Position numbers and translations under genes: made by a program. A DNA stretch of 64,000 nucleotides, from positions 170,001 through 234,000 of the forward strand of contig JAPMOS010000009.1 of the NCBI GenBank assembly GCA_027972325.1. Reading direction: 5' to 3'. Below, in pieces: positions 30,762-47,100 of the stretch. This DNA is from Paratrimastix pyriformis (lineage: Eukaryota > Preaxostyla > Paratrimastigidae). Positions within the stretch are counted from its first letter, which is position 1. Each line of letters starts with the position of its first letter. Under the pieces are notes generated by a model. That model was given only the letters and a program-made list of their open reading frames with translations. It made no database searches and had not been told where the DNA came from.

Positions 30762-33700
30762 ATGTTGGATGACGTGAAAGAGGCATGTGAACGTTTTTCG
30801 GCGCAGCTCCGTGGGACCTTTGGCCCTCTAGGTTTGTAAACGATTTGTAAACGATCGCGCCGATGCTCAAGCTTTTGACAGGACTCGATAAACTCATCGT
30901 CTCGCCCGGCAAGGCACTGGTGACAAAGGCAGGCGCCAAGATTGCGAAGAGTCTTCCCTCTGATAAATCTCCAATAAGTCGGTTCATTTTACGACATCTC
31001 GACTCTTTCGCGGAGCACCATGGAGATCATATCAGTTCTTTCCTCCTGATGCTCACCGAGTTGGTTTCGGGGGTTTGTCCGTTTTTCTGGATGTCTCCCT
31101 GTGAACGTTATTCTAGTTCCACCGTGTTGTCCATGACCAGCACGCTTCTCAGATCAGACTCATCCGGGCACTCAGCTTTATCCTTTCTGCACCAGCCTTG
31201 CAAACAGACCTCCAGGCTTACCTTCAGACATTGGCCTGTCACACTCTATCTCGAAGTCAAAAAATCAACGGATGTCCCCCCAGGTTCTTGCCACGCCGGT
31301 CTCTCCTTGGGCTGACTCTGCTGTCACAAGCCACCTCCAAGACCTTCTACACACATCACTCAGTTGCCGGTTCCCTGTGGTGGTGGCACAGAGGCTTGCG
31401 ACGCTCGGATCAGAGTGGATGTTCCCCGCGGTGAGAGAGGTCCGGACCCTGTCAACCACACCCATCAGCGCAATTTTCTCATATATGTCGACATTCCCCC
31501 GGTTGCCACGCGCAGCATCTGTTGGCACCAACGACCGCTCGCAGCCCCCTGGCGCTGCCCTCGTTCACGTCACGTCTGAGCCTGATCCCAGGGCTGCCCC
31601 TCTCAGCCTCCCGCCTCCTCGCCGGCTCGTCCGTCTACATCGACATCACCCCGACTATACCCCGCCGGCACCATCCCCCGAGGGGTCATACCCGCTTGTG
31701 CTGGTCGTGGACTGCCCCCTGGGGGGTAGCCACCACCCGGCCCGAGAGGAGGACGGGATCCAGGGCCGGGTTGTGGTCCAGGTGGGGGCCGGGTTTGGAG
31801 CTCGGGTGATGCGGGCTGTCACCGAGGCCGACAGGGCTGATCAGGTCTGGCTGTCTGACCAAAGAGCCATTCCACCTTCCACCACCACCACCACCCCCCC
31901 CCCACACACACACACACACTCATCATCAGCATCAGCATCATCATCAGCATCAGCATCAGCATCAGCATCAGCATCAGCATCAGCATCAGCATCAGCATCA
32001 GCATCAGCATCAGCATCAGCATCAGCATCAGCATCAGCATACCCTCCAACCATCCCCCCCCCCCCCCCCCCCTCCGCCCCTCCTCCCTCCGGTTCTCCTT
32101 GTGGTGTCTATCTCCGCGGCTCTCCAGCTGGCGGCTTTTCTACGAACGGGCTGGGGCGTGGCCATGGTTCTCTGCTCTTACGGTGCCAGCACCCAGTGGA
32201 AGCAGGCCCTTGCCGATGCCGGCATTGGGCTAGCTGAGGTCAGCCCTGCCCCCAGCCCTCCTCCTCCTCCTCCTCCACATCATCATCATCATCCAGTCAT
32301 CATCAACATCATCATCATCAGCCTCCCCGCCCTCATCCCCCGCCCTCATCCCCCGTCGTTCATGAGATCGTGTGGTGGCAGATGGTCGGAAGGCGGCCGA
32401 GAGGAAAGGGTGGTGGGAAGGACATGGTATTCCCCCCACCCCACCCCACCCCCACCCCGTCTTCACACTTCTCCCACCGACCACCACCCCATGTCCCTCC
32501 TTCTCTGCTCCGTCCGTCTCTCCCCATCGGACACACCAACCGCGGCGGGGACCTTTGCACCACGTCGGACGCACCCTCGGGGCGATTCTGATCAGTATGT
32601 TCCCCCGGACGACTTGACCAACCTTTGTGCCGACACGGGTACCGTCCCGCTATACTCCCTCCACGAGCTCACTGCCGCCGCTGCTGCCGCTGCCGCGCCC
32701 GCACGGGGTGAGGATGACATCAGGGACCCGACCATGTGGCTATCACCACACCATCCCGAGTCCGGTCGACATCACCCCCCTGATGCCGATGGTACCGACG
32801 GTCGACATCACCCCCCGGGTGTCGGTACTACAGACGGTCGATATCACCCCCTGGATGTCGGTACTACAGACAGTCGACATCACCCCCTGCCGCCCGGCGC
32901 CCGCCCTCATCCAGCCTGCCTCTTCCCGGCGACCGGACTGCAGACGACCCCAATGGGCCCCAAAACCTTCCTCCAGATTGACCTGCCGCAGGCCCCGCGC
33001 GACCCACACCTGTTCCTGTGCGCCCCCTCGCAGGGCATGGCGGCGGAGTACCGCGAGGGGCTGGCGGATGCCATGCGGGCGGCCGCGGGGTGGGTCAGAC
33101 TACACCGGCGTCAGGACTGCGTCACCCATGCTGGTGGGGGGACAGCCACCATGACTGGGGGGACAGCCACCCCTGCTGGGGGGACAGCCACCCCTGCTGG
33201 GGGAACAGCCACCCCTGCCGGGGTCCCATCCACCATGACTGGGGTAACAGCCACAGCTTGTACCACTGGGGTACCATCCACCACAACTGGGGGAACAACT
33301 GCGGATATCACTGGGGTACCACCCACCACGGGAATATCCACATCACCAGGTTCCGGACCTGGGGTACCATCCACCATGGGAATATCCGCGTCACCAGGGT
33401 CCGAACCGCCGGATGATGATCATCTGGAGCTGTGGGCCGTGCCGGGGGCGGGGGTGGCCTGGTGGAACATTGCCGGCTGGTGGGAAGACCGGGGGCGGGC
33501 CGAGGCGACGGCGGAGATCGAGGGGCGGTATCATAGCGGTCCGTCTGTGGATATCACCACCACCACCACCACCACCACCACCCCCCCCAGTACCCGCATC
33601 CGTCCACCGTCACCCATTTACGGTCATCATCACCATCTGTCAACCTCACCCCGCATCCTCACCCGTCCTTGTGTTCTCTGGGTTGGTCTCCATCTCCCTG

Positions 33701-34439
33701 CAGCATCCCATCCACCCCCCCGTCCTGGCATCCTCACCCTGTCCTCGTGTTCTCTCCCTTCTCCCTGCAGCCTCCCTGGGCATCCACCCCTGCCATCCCT
33801 GTCATCCTCACCGTCATCCTCACCTCTTATGTCATCTTCGCCCCTCGTGTCATCCTTATGACATCCTCACCCCTCATGTCATCCTCACCCTGTCTTCATC
33901 TCCCTGCAGCCTCCCTGGGCATCCACCCCGCCGAGTGGTCCGCCCTCTGCGGCTGCCTCTCCCGTGCCGCCCGCGCCATCCCCCTGGCCCTCCTCGCGTC
34001 GACATCGCCCGGGGGAAGGTCCCCCAACGCCGCCCCACTTGCCCTCGCCTGGTCCCAACACATCCGCCTCCCAGCGGCCCTGGGCTTCTTCGCGCCCCAA
34101 TGTGCGCCTCGGCCCCCGCCCCCCGGCAACCTCCGCACGGTGCACTCGCTGATCGACCTGTCCCAGAACCCCGGCGTGGATGACGTTCTGCTGGTGAGTG
34201 GCTGCGGGATCGAGGCCAATGGGCTCCTGTTCGGGAGTCCCGGGCGATGGGGGGTGGTGGAGACGTGGGATGGCATTTGGGATCTGTGGTACGGCGTGCT
34301 GAGCCTGACGTTATCCCTGTGCCGAATCGATCAGATCGTGCCGGGGAGAAGGGTCGATCTTACCGTAAGGGACGCAACTGCTTCTCCTTCTCGAAAATTG
34401 GCATCCCGAACGATGCCTCAAGACGATGATGATGATTGA
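30762..34439 (+). CDS. Group II chaperonin-like protein (BBS6/BBS10/BBS12 type)
   Basis: A CCT-fold protein, probably a chaperonin-like ciliary assembly factor and not a folding ATPase. Exons 30762-30831, 30882-31063 and 31117 onward join to give [20 protein letters not shown], the CCT N-terminal motif. At the next position, where CCTs have GDGTTS, this protein has GDHISS, so the ATP-binding/hydrolysis motif is not conserved. Later pieces follow chaperonin order: [16 protein letters not shown] (about 31580), [11 protein letters not shown] (about 31700), an apical-domain match [16 protein letters not shown] (about 32105), [19 protein letters not shown] (about 33010) and a C-terminal [15 protein letters not shown] with [14 protein letters not shown] (about 34255-34350). 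Several middle exon borders are uncertain, and the 33130-33400 repeat may be intronic. It ends MPQDDDDD. Confidence 0.75.
31918..32072. repeat. (CATCAG)n and poly-C tract
   Basis: About 20 hexamers CATCAG at 31922-32042, followed by a C-run at 32052-32070, in a chaperonin-gene intron. Confidence 0.93.
32765..33400. repeat. Short repeats GTCGACATCACCCCC and GGGGGACAGCCACCCCTGCT
   Basis: Four GTCGA(C/T)ATCACCCC units at 32765-32890 and about nine GGGG(A/G)ACAGCCACC-like units at 33130-33400, some changed to GGGGTACCATCCACC. Probably intronic. Confidence 0.75.
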
Positions 34440-34608
34440 GATGAGTTCCTGGTTGTGGGCAGATCGTGGGTCAGATTTTCGCTTCGTTCTTTCTTTTGCC
34501 GTGAAGCGATTACGAGGCTGCCGGCACTCCGGCAAATTTGCTGCTAGTGGGATCTCCCAGAGGTTCTAGCGATTCCTCCGGCATCGGCGTGGGGGGAGCT
34601 CACTACGA

Positions 34609-37159
34609 TGCGCACATTCGAGGATTCCCAAAAGGTTTTATCGGTTTTCTCCATCTATCACACATTTGACCCTTTATTGGTTCTTCCTCCGGCAGCCGTT
34701 TGAACTGTCCGAAAGTGACTTTATGCTCTTTGGAAAATGCAGCAATGCTGACGATCAATCGCTTCCAGAACCTGGCTCTCTGGCCATCCGAATTGTTACG
34801 GGTCCTGATGGGCCCTGAAGGCACAGCGGGCTCCCTCCGCTTGTATATTTTGCTTATTGGCCTCTCGCACGTCAGGCCGTTCGTGGCACCCTGCGGCAAA
34901 TCTCATTCGATGACATCGACAACGCAGATGGTGATGGAATCGAAATCGATCGGCTGCCAACGCCCACGGCCGATGCACTGGCTGCCTTGGCGGGCCCCTG
35001 CAAGTGCCTCGTCAAACTGTCCCTCTCGGCCCGCGGTGCGGCCCTCTGGGGCTGCGGGCGCACCGAAGGCGTCTATGCTCCCTGGGTTGACGAAACATTC
35101 ACCGGCCACACCCAGCTGGCCGTGCTGCGCATTCCCCTTGGCGACCCGGTGATAGTGGCCCTCCTGCCACAGATCTTGGGCCACCTGCCCAGTCTGGAGG
35201 ACTTTTCCATTGAGTTGGACGCCTGCGATGGCGCCCCCCTGGATGTGCTCCTCGATGCCCTGGTGCGGTGCTGCCCCCGTCTTGAGGCCCTGAACCTGGG
35301 GGTGAACAGAGGTTGGGCAGGCTCTGTCCCGAGTCAATTTACACAACGTTGTGGCAGCCAACTCAAACGACTGACCATCCCTTGCTCTCTCATGAAGGAC
35401 GACTTCGTGCGATCGCTCACCAACCTGGGGCAGCTCCACCTCGACGAGTACACGCTCTCCCTGGCCCATGTCGCATCCCACCTGACTCACCTAACGCTGT
35501 GCAGCGGCAGTGCGGGAGAGCTTGACATCGGGTTCACCCGGCTCGAATCTTTCTCTGATGCCGTGTCCAGCGCGGATGTGGTCCGTCTGCTGGCCGCCAA
35601 CCGGGCGACAATTCGCTCGCTGTCTGTGCAACCCGGGGGCCCCTTCGACCCTCTGTTCGAGATCCTGGACGCGTGCTCGGTTCTGACACATCTGGATCTG
35701 ACCTTCCGAGCCACTGCCCCGGGAGTCGTCGACCTGGCCGACCTTCCCCCGTCGCTGATCAACCAGCTGCAATCCCTCCGCCTGAGTTCGTCTCTCACTC
35801 GGATGGCGCCTTACCAGAGCCCCATCCGCATTGTCAGCGCCAACCTGCGCCGGTTGGACCTGGACAGGATCTGGCTAGACCGAAGCACCTCGGTGACCCT
35901 GGACTGTCCTGTTCTGGAGGTACTCGCCCTGCCCGGATCTGCCGACTTCGCGAACCCCCCCAGTTGCTCGCTTTTCGCTGTCCCCGACTTGTGCGGATCT
36001 CAGGCCTGGGCGAACAGTCGCTGAAGGCCATGCCACGGTTGGTCCGAGTGGACTATCATCTCAGATGCCGCAACACCCGCCCTTCTTTGGGCGCCCTGCA
36101 AGCCGGATCGCCCCGCCTGTCCCGGGTGTCGGACGCATTTTTCGCGGACGCTCAGGCCCTGATCGAGATCTGCCGAACAGTGGCCCACATCAGGGCGACC
36201 TTGGCGACATTCCGTCAGGCCGGCGGGGGCAACGACGACGACCTGGTGGAGTTGCGCCTCCCTGGCCACGTCAAGTCCCTCGATCTGTCCCTGGCTGCCG
36301 CGATCTCGAAGACCTGCGGTCAGTCGCGTTCCGCGGCGGCACCCGGTGCCGCGAGAGCATTCGCTTGCTTGCTTTGCACTGCCCGGCCCTGACCGACCTG
36401 CAGTTGTCCTCGCTGCCGACCCTGACAGCATTCACCCTGGACAAGGCCCCCGGCGCCAGCGGGTCGCTGTTGCGGCTTCATATTGTCGACTGCCCCGCCC
36501 TGGAGCCTGCCCCTCTGCTCGCCTGCCTGATGCAACACGGGGCCCGCTTACGCGAGATGGCCATTCAGACCACCTCCGAGCCCTGCTGTGCGGCCTGGTC
36601 CCAGCTGACCGCTGCCCTGGGTGCGCTGCCTCGGCTGACCCGCCTCGATCTTCGGGACCACCACCCGGCCGATCTGAAGCTTGCCTGCCCGGCCCTGCGG
36701 TCCTTGCATGTCTCTGGTCAGTCCCTGCGCTCACTGGTGCTCGACTGTCCGCTGCTCGAGGAGCACGTCCCACTGGGCCCCGACCTGAAACAATTTGAGC
36801 TGGCCGGGGAGGCCCCCTTCTTGCGCAAGTTTCGTCCCCTTGGGCAGAGCGGCTGGACGGACGCTGGCCCGGGTGAAGTTGACGGAAGAGTAAACGAACA
36901 CGAGCCCATCCGCTGTCTTCGATACAGATCTTCCTGGCGTTTGTTTGTGGATGATTGCCTCATTGAACACCGAGATCCCGTTTCTTTGAGCTGGGTGGAG
37001 CAAAGTGAACTGGTTTTCTTGGGTTTTTTTCCTCCTCGCATACAAGATTCTCATCAACACTGCCGAGCCAATGGGAAATGGGCCATCAACCCCATGCGTG
37101 TGATCCCCGGCCAAATCAGGCCGATTCAGCAGCGGACCGATTCAAATTTCAACCACTAG
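34609..37159 (+). CDS. F-box/LRR-like protein, frame broken at least twice
   Basis: A substrate-receptor-like protein. A putative F-box-like start (LALWPSELLRVLMGPEGTAG, about 34757-34820) is followed by degenerate LRRs in frame with AVRGTLRQISFDDID from about 34877. The long reading 34987-36000 shows LKRLTIPCSLMKDD and LTHLDLTFRATAPG. Coding similarity then moves to a second frame near 35957 (in a seven-C run) with RCPRLVRISGLGEQSLKAMP, and to a third near 36300 with CRDLEDLRSVAFRGG and LTRLDLRDHHPADLKL. The 3' end is unclear after about 36870. Either two small indels have made this a pseudogene, or the window has homopolymer errors; introns do not explain the shifts well. Confidence 0.5.
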
Positions 37160-37213
37160 AATGCAAATTCAACCCAAGGGTGGTACTGATTACCCGTCGT
37201 TAATTTGAAATCC

Positions 37214-39135
37214 ATGCGTTCTCCGTCCCCTACACGTGATTTCACCTCGCATTCGCCAATTTCCCGGGTTGCCCCAGCCCCCGTCACTCGGGGTCTCTCG
37301 GTTCGTTCCTTCCCGACCCCGAACTTTGCGACTATCAGACAGACATGCCAACATTACGAGGCAAAGAACGCCGGCAACTATTGTCATGCTTGCCGGGCTT
37401 CTCGATTTCTGTATGACCTTTCACACGAGATTCAGGACCAGTTGTTGTATCTTGAGAAGGAAGACACCCGGAAAAACACACGGCTCCATCACATGTCGAC
37501 CGTCATTGCAGAATGGGAGCGGTTCTTCGGGTCTCCTCACTCGGTCCGTTCGACCTCGATTCTCACGGCCATTTTTTCATCCTGTTCGAAACTCGGCCAG
37601 TTTCCCGTGGGTTCATCCATGAGCTCCCCTCGCGACATCGCCTTTCCCTCCCTGACCACGCCAGGCAAAGTTTATCGCGAATTGGAGCGGCTTCAAAAAC
37701 TCGCTCTGGCGCAGGAGAAGACGCTCTCCGATCAGGTTCAGCACACCGGTCTGACATCCACACCCCGGTCATATGGTCATCTATGGCCCCATCCCCCCCA
37801 GAGGCCACTACAACCCTGGTGCAGCAGGAATTCTCCACTCAGCAAGCACAACATGAAACCGAAATGGAGCGGCAATACCAAGACCTGCAGGTCTGCGCCT
37901 CCTCTCCCGGGGGGCACGCCACTCACCCGGACCGTTTTTCTGCTTGTGTATGCCGACAGCAACGCCACGACAAGGAACGGGCCCAGGATGCACAAACCTT
38001 CCACAACATGATGGACTCGATGCGCGACGCATTCAGCAAGGCGTGCGAGGAGCTGATTGGGTCCAAGGTCTGTGTGGACAGCAGAGAGAGAAACAGCGCA
38101 GAGATCATCGCAATTCTCGTAATACTCGAGTTTGTGCCCGCCTGTAAATTTCCTCATCGATCTCATGGTGTAGTTGGTTATCACGTGAGTTTAACACACT
38201 CAAGGTCCCCGGTTCGAATCCGGGTGAGATCATCTTTTCCTTTTTCCTTTTTTTTTTTTCAAAATCAGGATCAAGATCTGGCAGCCCTGCGGGCCGAGTA
38301 CGAGGAGCGGATGCGCGTGCAGCGACGTGATCTGATCGAGTGGGCACGGACTCACACCGAAAGGGTTCGTCCTTGCATTCGTTCCAGTTGTGCGTCAATC
38401 CGATTTCTTTTCAGTTGACGGCCCTGTACAACCAACGCGAGGCTCTCACACAGCAGACCCTGCGTGAGCTCTCCACGAGGTCCGTGTTCTCAATCGTAAA
38501 AATCTATTGACCATCGGACTCGTTGGTGTCTTCTCGGCAGTGTCGAGAAGGAATCGGCAATTCTGGAGAATATGCGTGCGACCACTCCCCCCGAGCCCCT
38601 CCGTGTGGCCTTCGCCCCGGCACCTTCACCCTCCCCGTCTCGAACCCCCGTCCGCTCGTCGGGTCGCCCCGAGACCACTGTCCTGCATGATGTGACCGCA
38701 CCGGCCCGATTTGCAGCGGCGGACACGATGATGCCACCCCAGCCCCAGCCCCGGCCGCCTGCCCCCCAGCCCGCCCCCCAGCAGCCTGTTCCGACGGGGG
38801 CCCTCTCTCCCAATGCCACCCTTCGTGCTCGGCTGCAATCCCTCTTCCAGGACAACTTCCGCGCCATCGACCAGCTTCTGGCCGAGTCTCCACCACCACA
38901 ACCAGAACAGCTCGGGCAGCAGTACCAACAACAGCCCGAACCGCCTGTCATCTCAATGGCCGCGGAGATTGCGGCCGCGACGGGCACGCCCCTCCGAAGC
39001 CGGATCCCTCCGGGTGGGGTCAACCCAGCCGTTGCGGGGGGATCACAGCCCGAGAGTGAGGTGGCGGCGTATCGCAGATCGATGTGGCCCGCGGGTCACC
39101 CTGATTTGAGTACGGTGGAAACTCAGACGATGTAA
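37214..39135 (+). CDS. Coiled-coil protein of unknown function with Pro/Gln-rich C-terminus
   Basis: I do not recognise the family. Exons: 37214-37543, 37601-37748, 37802-37890, 37960-38067, 38269-38364, 38415-38479 and 38541-39135, all joined in frame. The N-terminus is disordered (MRSPSPTRDFTSHS) with CQHYEAKNAGNYCHAC, a possible metal-binding CxxH/CxxC pair. The middle is a long coiled coil (VYRELERLQKLALAQEKTLS, EMERQYQDLQQQRHDKERAQ, AALRAEYEERMRVQRRDLIE). The C-terminus is Pro/Gln-rich and ends DLSTVETQTM. Cilium or centrosome proteins often look like this, but that is only a guess. A tRNA-Val gene lies in the intron 38068-38268. Confidence 0.65.
38159..38232 (+). tRNA. tRNA-Val (AAC), intronic, sense
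   Basis: Acceptor GATCTCA pairs with TGAGATC, discriminator A. Anticodon stem TGAGT/ACTCA with loop TTAACAC, anticodon AAC. T-arm GGTTCGAATCC. A Pol III terminator (TTTT, then longer T-runs) follows. It lies in an intron of the coiled-coil gene on the same strand; the acceptor CAG is 36 nt after the tRNA. Confidence 0.95.
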
Positions 39136-39254
39136 AAATCGCTCCATATTATATTCAAGGAGAAGGTTGAGTGTGCTGAAGATAGAGGAGCACGCAAAGG
39201 ATGTTTATGTATTGCTTTGACAAAGCGTTCCAGAGACAGCTCTCGGTACTACAC

Positions 39255-39878
39255 CTAGAGAAAGGAATGATGAAACCGGCCGTGGAGACCAAAGGCACAG
39301 CGGACCGCAGCTGTGGGAGAAGAGGATGGGGGAGCCGGCGCTGGATATGGAGCCACTGTTGTGGTCAGGCTGACGTTGGCCGAGGGCATCTTCTGAGCAA
39401 ACTCGTCCTCCGATGAGAGGAGAAGCGGAGTTGGAGTGAAGTCAACCAGCGGGTGAAGAGCAATGAACGCAGCTCCAACCACAATGGCAATAGAACCGGC
39501 CGTGGTCGTAGGCCAGGCCGAGAAGGCAAGGGCCAGTGTGCCGATACTAGGAGCGAATGACTTCGTTGCGGTAACCAGGGAAAGTACAGACAACGTCATG
39601 ATGATGCCCTTTCCCAGCCACGATCGGACACTGGGCATGGACATCAGCAGGGCGCGAGGCGAGAAAATCTCGGGGAGCATCATCAGAACCGAGGCAAAGA
39701 GAAGATCAAGGCCCAGAATGGTAAAGCCAAACGTTATCGATCCGCGCTTGGCAAGGATCACCGTGGTCCAGATGACACCCGTGATCATGATGATCTCTGT
39801 CATCAAACTCGCAATACTTGATGTGAGACGAACGGGTCGGGATGGAACGTTTGGCCTTGTCCAAGAGAAGCGAGCCAT
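39255..39878 (-). CDS. Small membrane protein with about four transmembrane helices
   Basis: A 207-residue protein from the ATG at 39878 ([14 protein letters not shown]). Hydrophobic stretches: [53 protein letters not shown] and [20 protein letters not shown], then a Ser/Pro-rich cytoplasmic-type tail. The layout, with GKGI before helix 3, recalls the COPI-associated/TVP15 Golgi membrane family, but the match is weak. No intron needed. Its start is 83 bp from that of the pseudokinase-LRR gene on the other strand. Confidence 0.55.
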   Translation of the reverse strand: MARFSWTRPNVPSRPVRLTSSIASLMTEIIMITGVIWTTVILAKRGSITFGFTILGLDLLFASVLMMLPEIFSPRALLMSMPSVRSWLGKGIIMTLSVLSLVTATKSFAPSIGTLALAFSAWPTTTAGSIAIVVGAAFIALHPLVDFTPTPLLLSSEDEFAQKMPSANVSLTTTVAPYPAPAPPSSSPTAAVRCAFGLHGRFHHSFL

Positions 39879-39961
39879 TGCGGGGGTGGTGGGAATGCTG
39901 GTTCCTGCATGATGGAAAACCCCCAAGTGTCCCAGCGACAGTTTCCAGGCAGTTGCCAGTT
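39879..39961. promoter_or_regulatory. 83-bp bidirectional promoter
   Basis: Lies between the opposed start codons of the four-helix membrane protein (39878) and the pseudokinase-LRR gene (39962). Confidence 0.5.
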
Positions 39962-43835
<3,874 letters not shown>

Positions 43836-44192
43836 GGAGATGCCTCCGGTGGTGGGCGGAGTTGGCGCTTTGACGTACCTTCTGCCCGTTTTATGGATTG
43901 ACTTCTTTCCTGTTTTCTTTTTCGTACTATGATAGTCTTTCGTTTTTTTGGCGTGATGTTCTCTTTGGATTTGTTTTTGCGTGGGTTTCCTTGACCCTGC
44001 TCGATTTTCTGTTTCTTTTTTTTTCCTGGGGCCCTGCTCCCAGAGGCTCCCGTTTCTTTTTTTTGTTCGGGGCCCTGCTCCCGAGGAACAAGCTCGAGTG
44101 TCGGAGAAGAGCCGTATCACTATGAGAGAACACAAAGTCCATCGCACACTTTACTCACGATTCGCGTCGTTCATGGCAGAAGCTCAACTTAA
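43836..44192. other. Convergent intergenic region, T-rich
   Basis: 3' ends of pseudokinase-LRR paralogue 1 and the receptor kinase. T-rich on the plus strand, with a 14-bp direct repeat GGGGCCCTGCTCCC at 44028-44041 and 44069-44082, each preceded by T-runs. No gene seen. Confidence 0.6.
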
Positions 44193-47100
44193 TCAAGGTT
44201 CACCAGGAAGAAGGTGCTCGTGTAAGTCGATGCTGGCCATCTCCTTGGGCACGCGTTTCCCAGATTTCTTCGTCTTCTTGGCCAGTGGCTTGTAGGGATG
44301 GAGTCGGACCTCCGCACCCAATACGTCCACCACCTAGGTCGCGTGAAGCAGAATGATGAAAAACTGATTGCTGGCGGCCAGACCTGCCGCATTGTGGGAC
44401 GGGCCTCAGGGCTTTGGTCCCAGCACTGGCGAAGGAGGGCCATGAAAGCCGATGGGAAACCACTGTCATCGTCGGGTGGCAGGGGTGGTCGGACGCCGGC
44501 AACCACCTGATTCATGGCTTGCAGGGGCGCCACGCCAGCCCAGGGCTCCTGCCGTGTGACCAACTCCCAGAGAACAACCTGGAACGAAGAAAAGTTTGAA
44601 TGCAAAAAAAAAAAACCGGCTGACCCCAAACGAATAAACGTCGGAGGGCAGCCAGGCGTGGCTGTTGCCCTGCAGTACCTCAGGGCTGGCCCAACCTACG
44701 TAATCAAAGTTGAATGATCCCAAATTTTGTCCATCCGACGGACCCATGGTCCCTGCCGCTGCGGTCGTCCTTGCGCTCGCCTCATGAGACATCCGCGAGA
44801 TTCCGAAATCCGCGACCTTGACCCGCATATCGCCCGTCACCAGCATGTTCTGGGATTTGATGTCCCTAAATCGCCGGCGCAGTCAGGAAAACAGCGATGA
44901 AGTCGGCAAGTGCCATCGCAGACCGATGGAACAGAGGTGGGTGGAGGCTGTGAAGGTAGCTGACGCCTGCCGGGTGGGACAAAATCGGAATCAGCATCAA
45001 GCCAGCGATGATGACAACGAAGACAGACCGCGGGCCATGTCAAAGGCCATCCGAAGACGCAACTCCATGGGAAGCTCGCGCTTGGGGTCGCGCAAGATTC
45101 CAGAAAGGGATCCATTCTCGAGGTATTCCGTCACAATCCAGCGGGGTTCCTCGGTGGTGGCGCCGATCAGAGACACGACGTATGGATGTCGCAGTGTCCG
45201 CAGGAGGGCCACCTCTTGGTCAAATTGTCGGATCTGTTCCGAGGAGCCTTGCTGGGGATAAAGGGACTGGGCGGGCGGGGATGGGTGGGATGAGTTGCTG
45301 TTGAGATGAGGGCGGACCTTGACGGCAACGATGGTTCCGTTGAAATCCGCCCTGAACACCTCGCCAAAGGCACCGTGACCAATCTGAGAAAGGAATGAAA
45401 TGATTTGCCAGACTCCAACACCCGGACTGACCTGCTCGAGTCTCTTGAGGCCTGCAAAGTCGACCTTGGCAATTTGGTCGACGCTCCATCGTTTGATGGC
45501 CTTGCGGGCCCGTTGCCACATGAAGCAGACAAGAACCAAGGGGGTGATGACCAAGGCGGCCCCGCAGGAGGAGGTCAAGATGATCCACCAGAGGTTGGAC
45601 GGCGGCTGCGGAGCTGGTGTGGCGAAAGTCATCAGTCTTGAGGGATGGAGGAGTCCAGACCAGAATTCACCAAGAGATGAAAAGTGCCTAAAAGGTCCCA
45701 GGTCTCATCGCCACTTCTGACCGAAACAGAATAACGATAGTTTCCGGGGGTTGAGATGTTGCCGACGCCCACGAAATTGGTGTCGGAGCAACTCCAAATC
45801 ACGGCGCTTGCCGAGGGTGAGCTGGGATCCCACGTCAGGTTCACTAAGGGATGCGACATGACCAAGGCCGCCTTTGTGCAAGGGTAGGTGTTCCAGAATT
45901 CGTCGCGAGTTGTCACCTGAAGGGTGAATTCGGATCCAATCGTGATCTCATGGGGGGCCACGACGATGGAACTATTCGAAGAAGGAAAGCCTAGAAACAA
46001 CGAGGTCTCTGAATTGCAAACAAAGGGGAAAAAAAAGACCTGACACTCTGTAAAGGGTCAGCTCTTGAAGGACTGCTTTGCCACTGGCATCGAGAACTTT
46101 GAGGCTGCTGGCACGGGGTGTGTCGGTTCCCGGCCATGTGGCACGATAATGATGAGAGGTCTCGTCCGTGTCGTCGCAATCCAGATGGGGACGGACGTCA
46201 TCCAAGAGCAACACCGCGAAGGTGGGAGGATCCTCAGCGTCGGAACAATGAAAGTTGTTCAAGTGGGCATCAACTGCCTCAAAGACCAAGACGAACGGTG
46301 ACCGGGCAAGAATAATGGAGGGCACAGAGCCAAAGACGATGGCGTCAAAGCTCCCTAAAAGGGGATTGTGTGAACTGTCCGTCCCAAAAAGAATGCAAAC
46401 CATGACGAATCTCAATTGGCGGCAAATCTCGAGCTGCTGGGGTGGGGGAGTCCGAGCACACAGCCCGAATTCTGTGTGTCTTCGCCTCGGTGGGCACCCA
46501 GGTTGCCTGAAAGCGGTCATCAGGGAGGCAACGCCACGCAACATCGGGGAGCGCGGAATTGCGATCCGTGTCGAAGAGGCTGTAAACGGCGCTGGGATCG
46601 GAGACCCCGCTGCATGGGTACGCCACACCAGAGAGTTGGACAAAACCCAGTGTGACCTGAAGAGAAAGGCCAGCGATGGCATGTCGGGGACTCTCCGCTT
46701 CGAATGCCACAAAAGACGGCCGGAGATAGGACGGCGCTCCGGCGGGAAGGCAGTCCTCAAGAAGAGGACGATCGGCGGCAATGGTGACGGCATCCCACGG
46801 ATCGGCAGTCCCACCAAGGTAGACAGTTTTCGAAAAGTACTGGACCGAAGAGGCACTGAAGGTGTGAGCGGGCGACCAACCCTCGCGAATCTGGAACCAA
46901 AGGCTCTCGTTGGTATTTGTCACGGTCGGCAAAGGAACACTGCCGAGAGGGACCAGTTGTCCATCGGGCACACGAAGACGGAACGTCATCGGGTTGAGAT
47001 TGTTCGTGGGGTAGACCATGGCGAGCCAGGCAGGGTCGTTGATGGTGAGGTTGCTTTTGATGAATTGGCAGGCCGGCGTGGAGTTGTAATGGGGGCTCCA

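Noticed and set aside
43836-44192. T-rich plus-strand frame with hydrophobic residues, considered as a small membrane protein
   Set aside because: Hydrophobicity comes from T-runs; the frame has no supported start and lies between two convergent stop codons.
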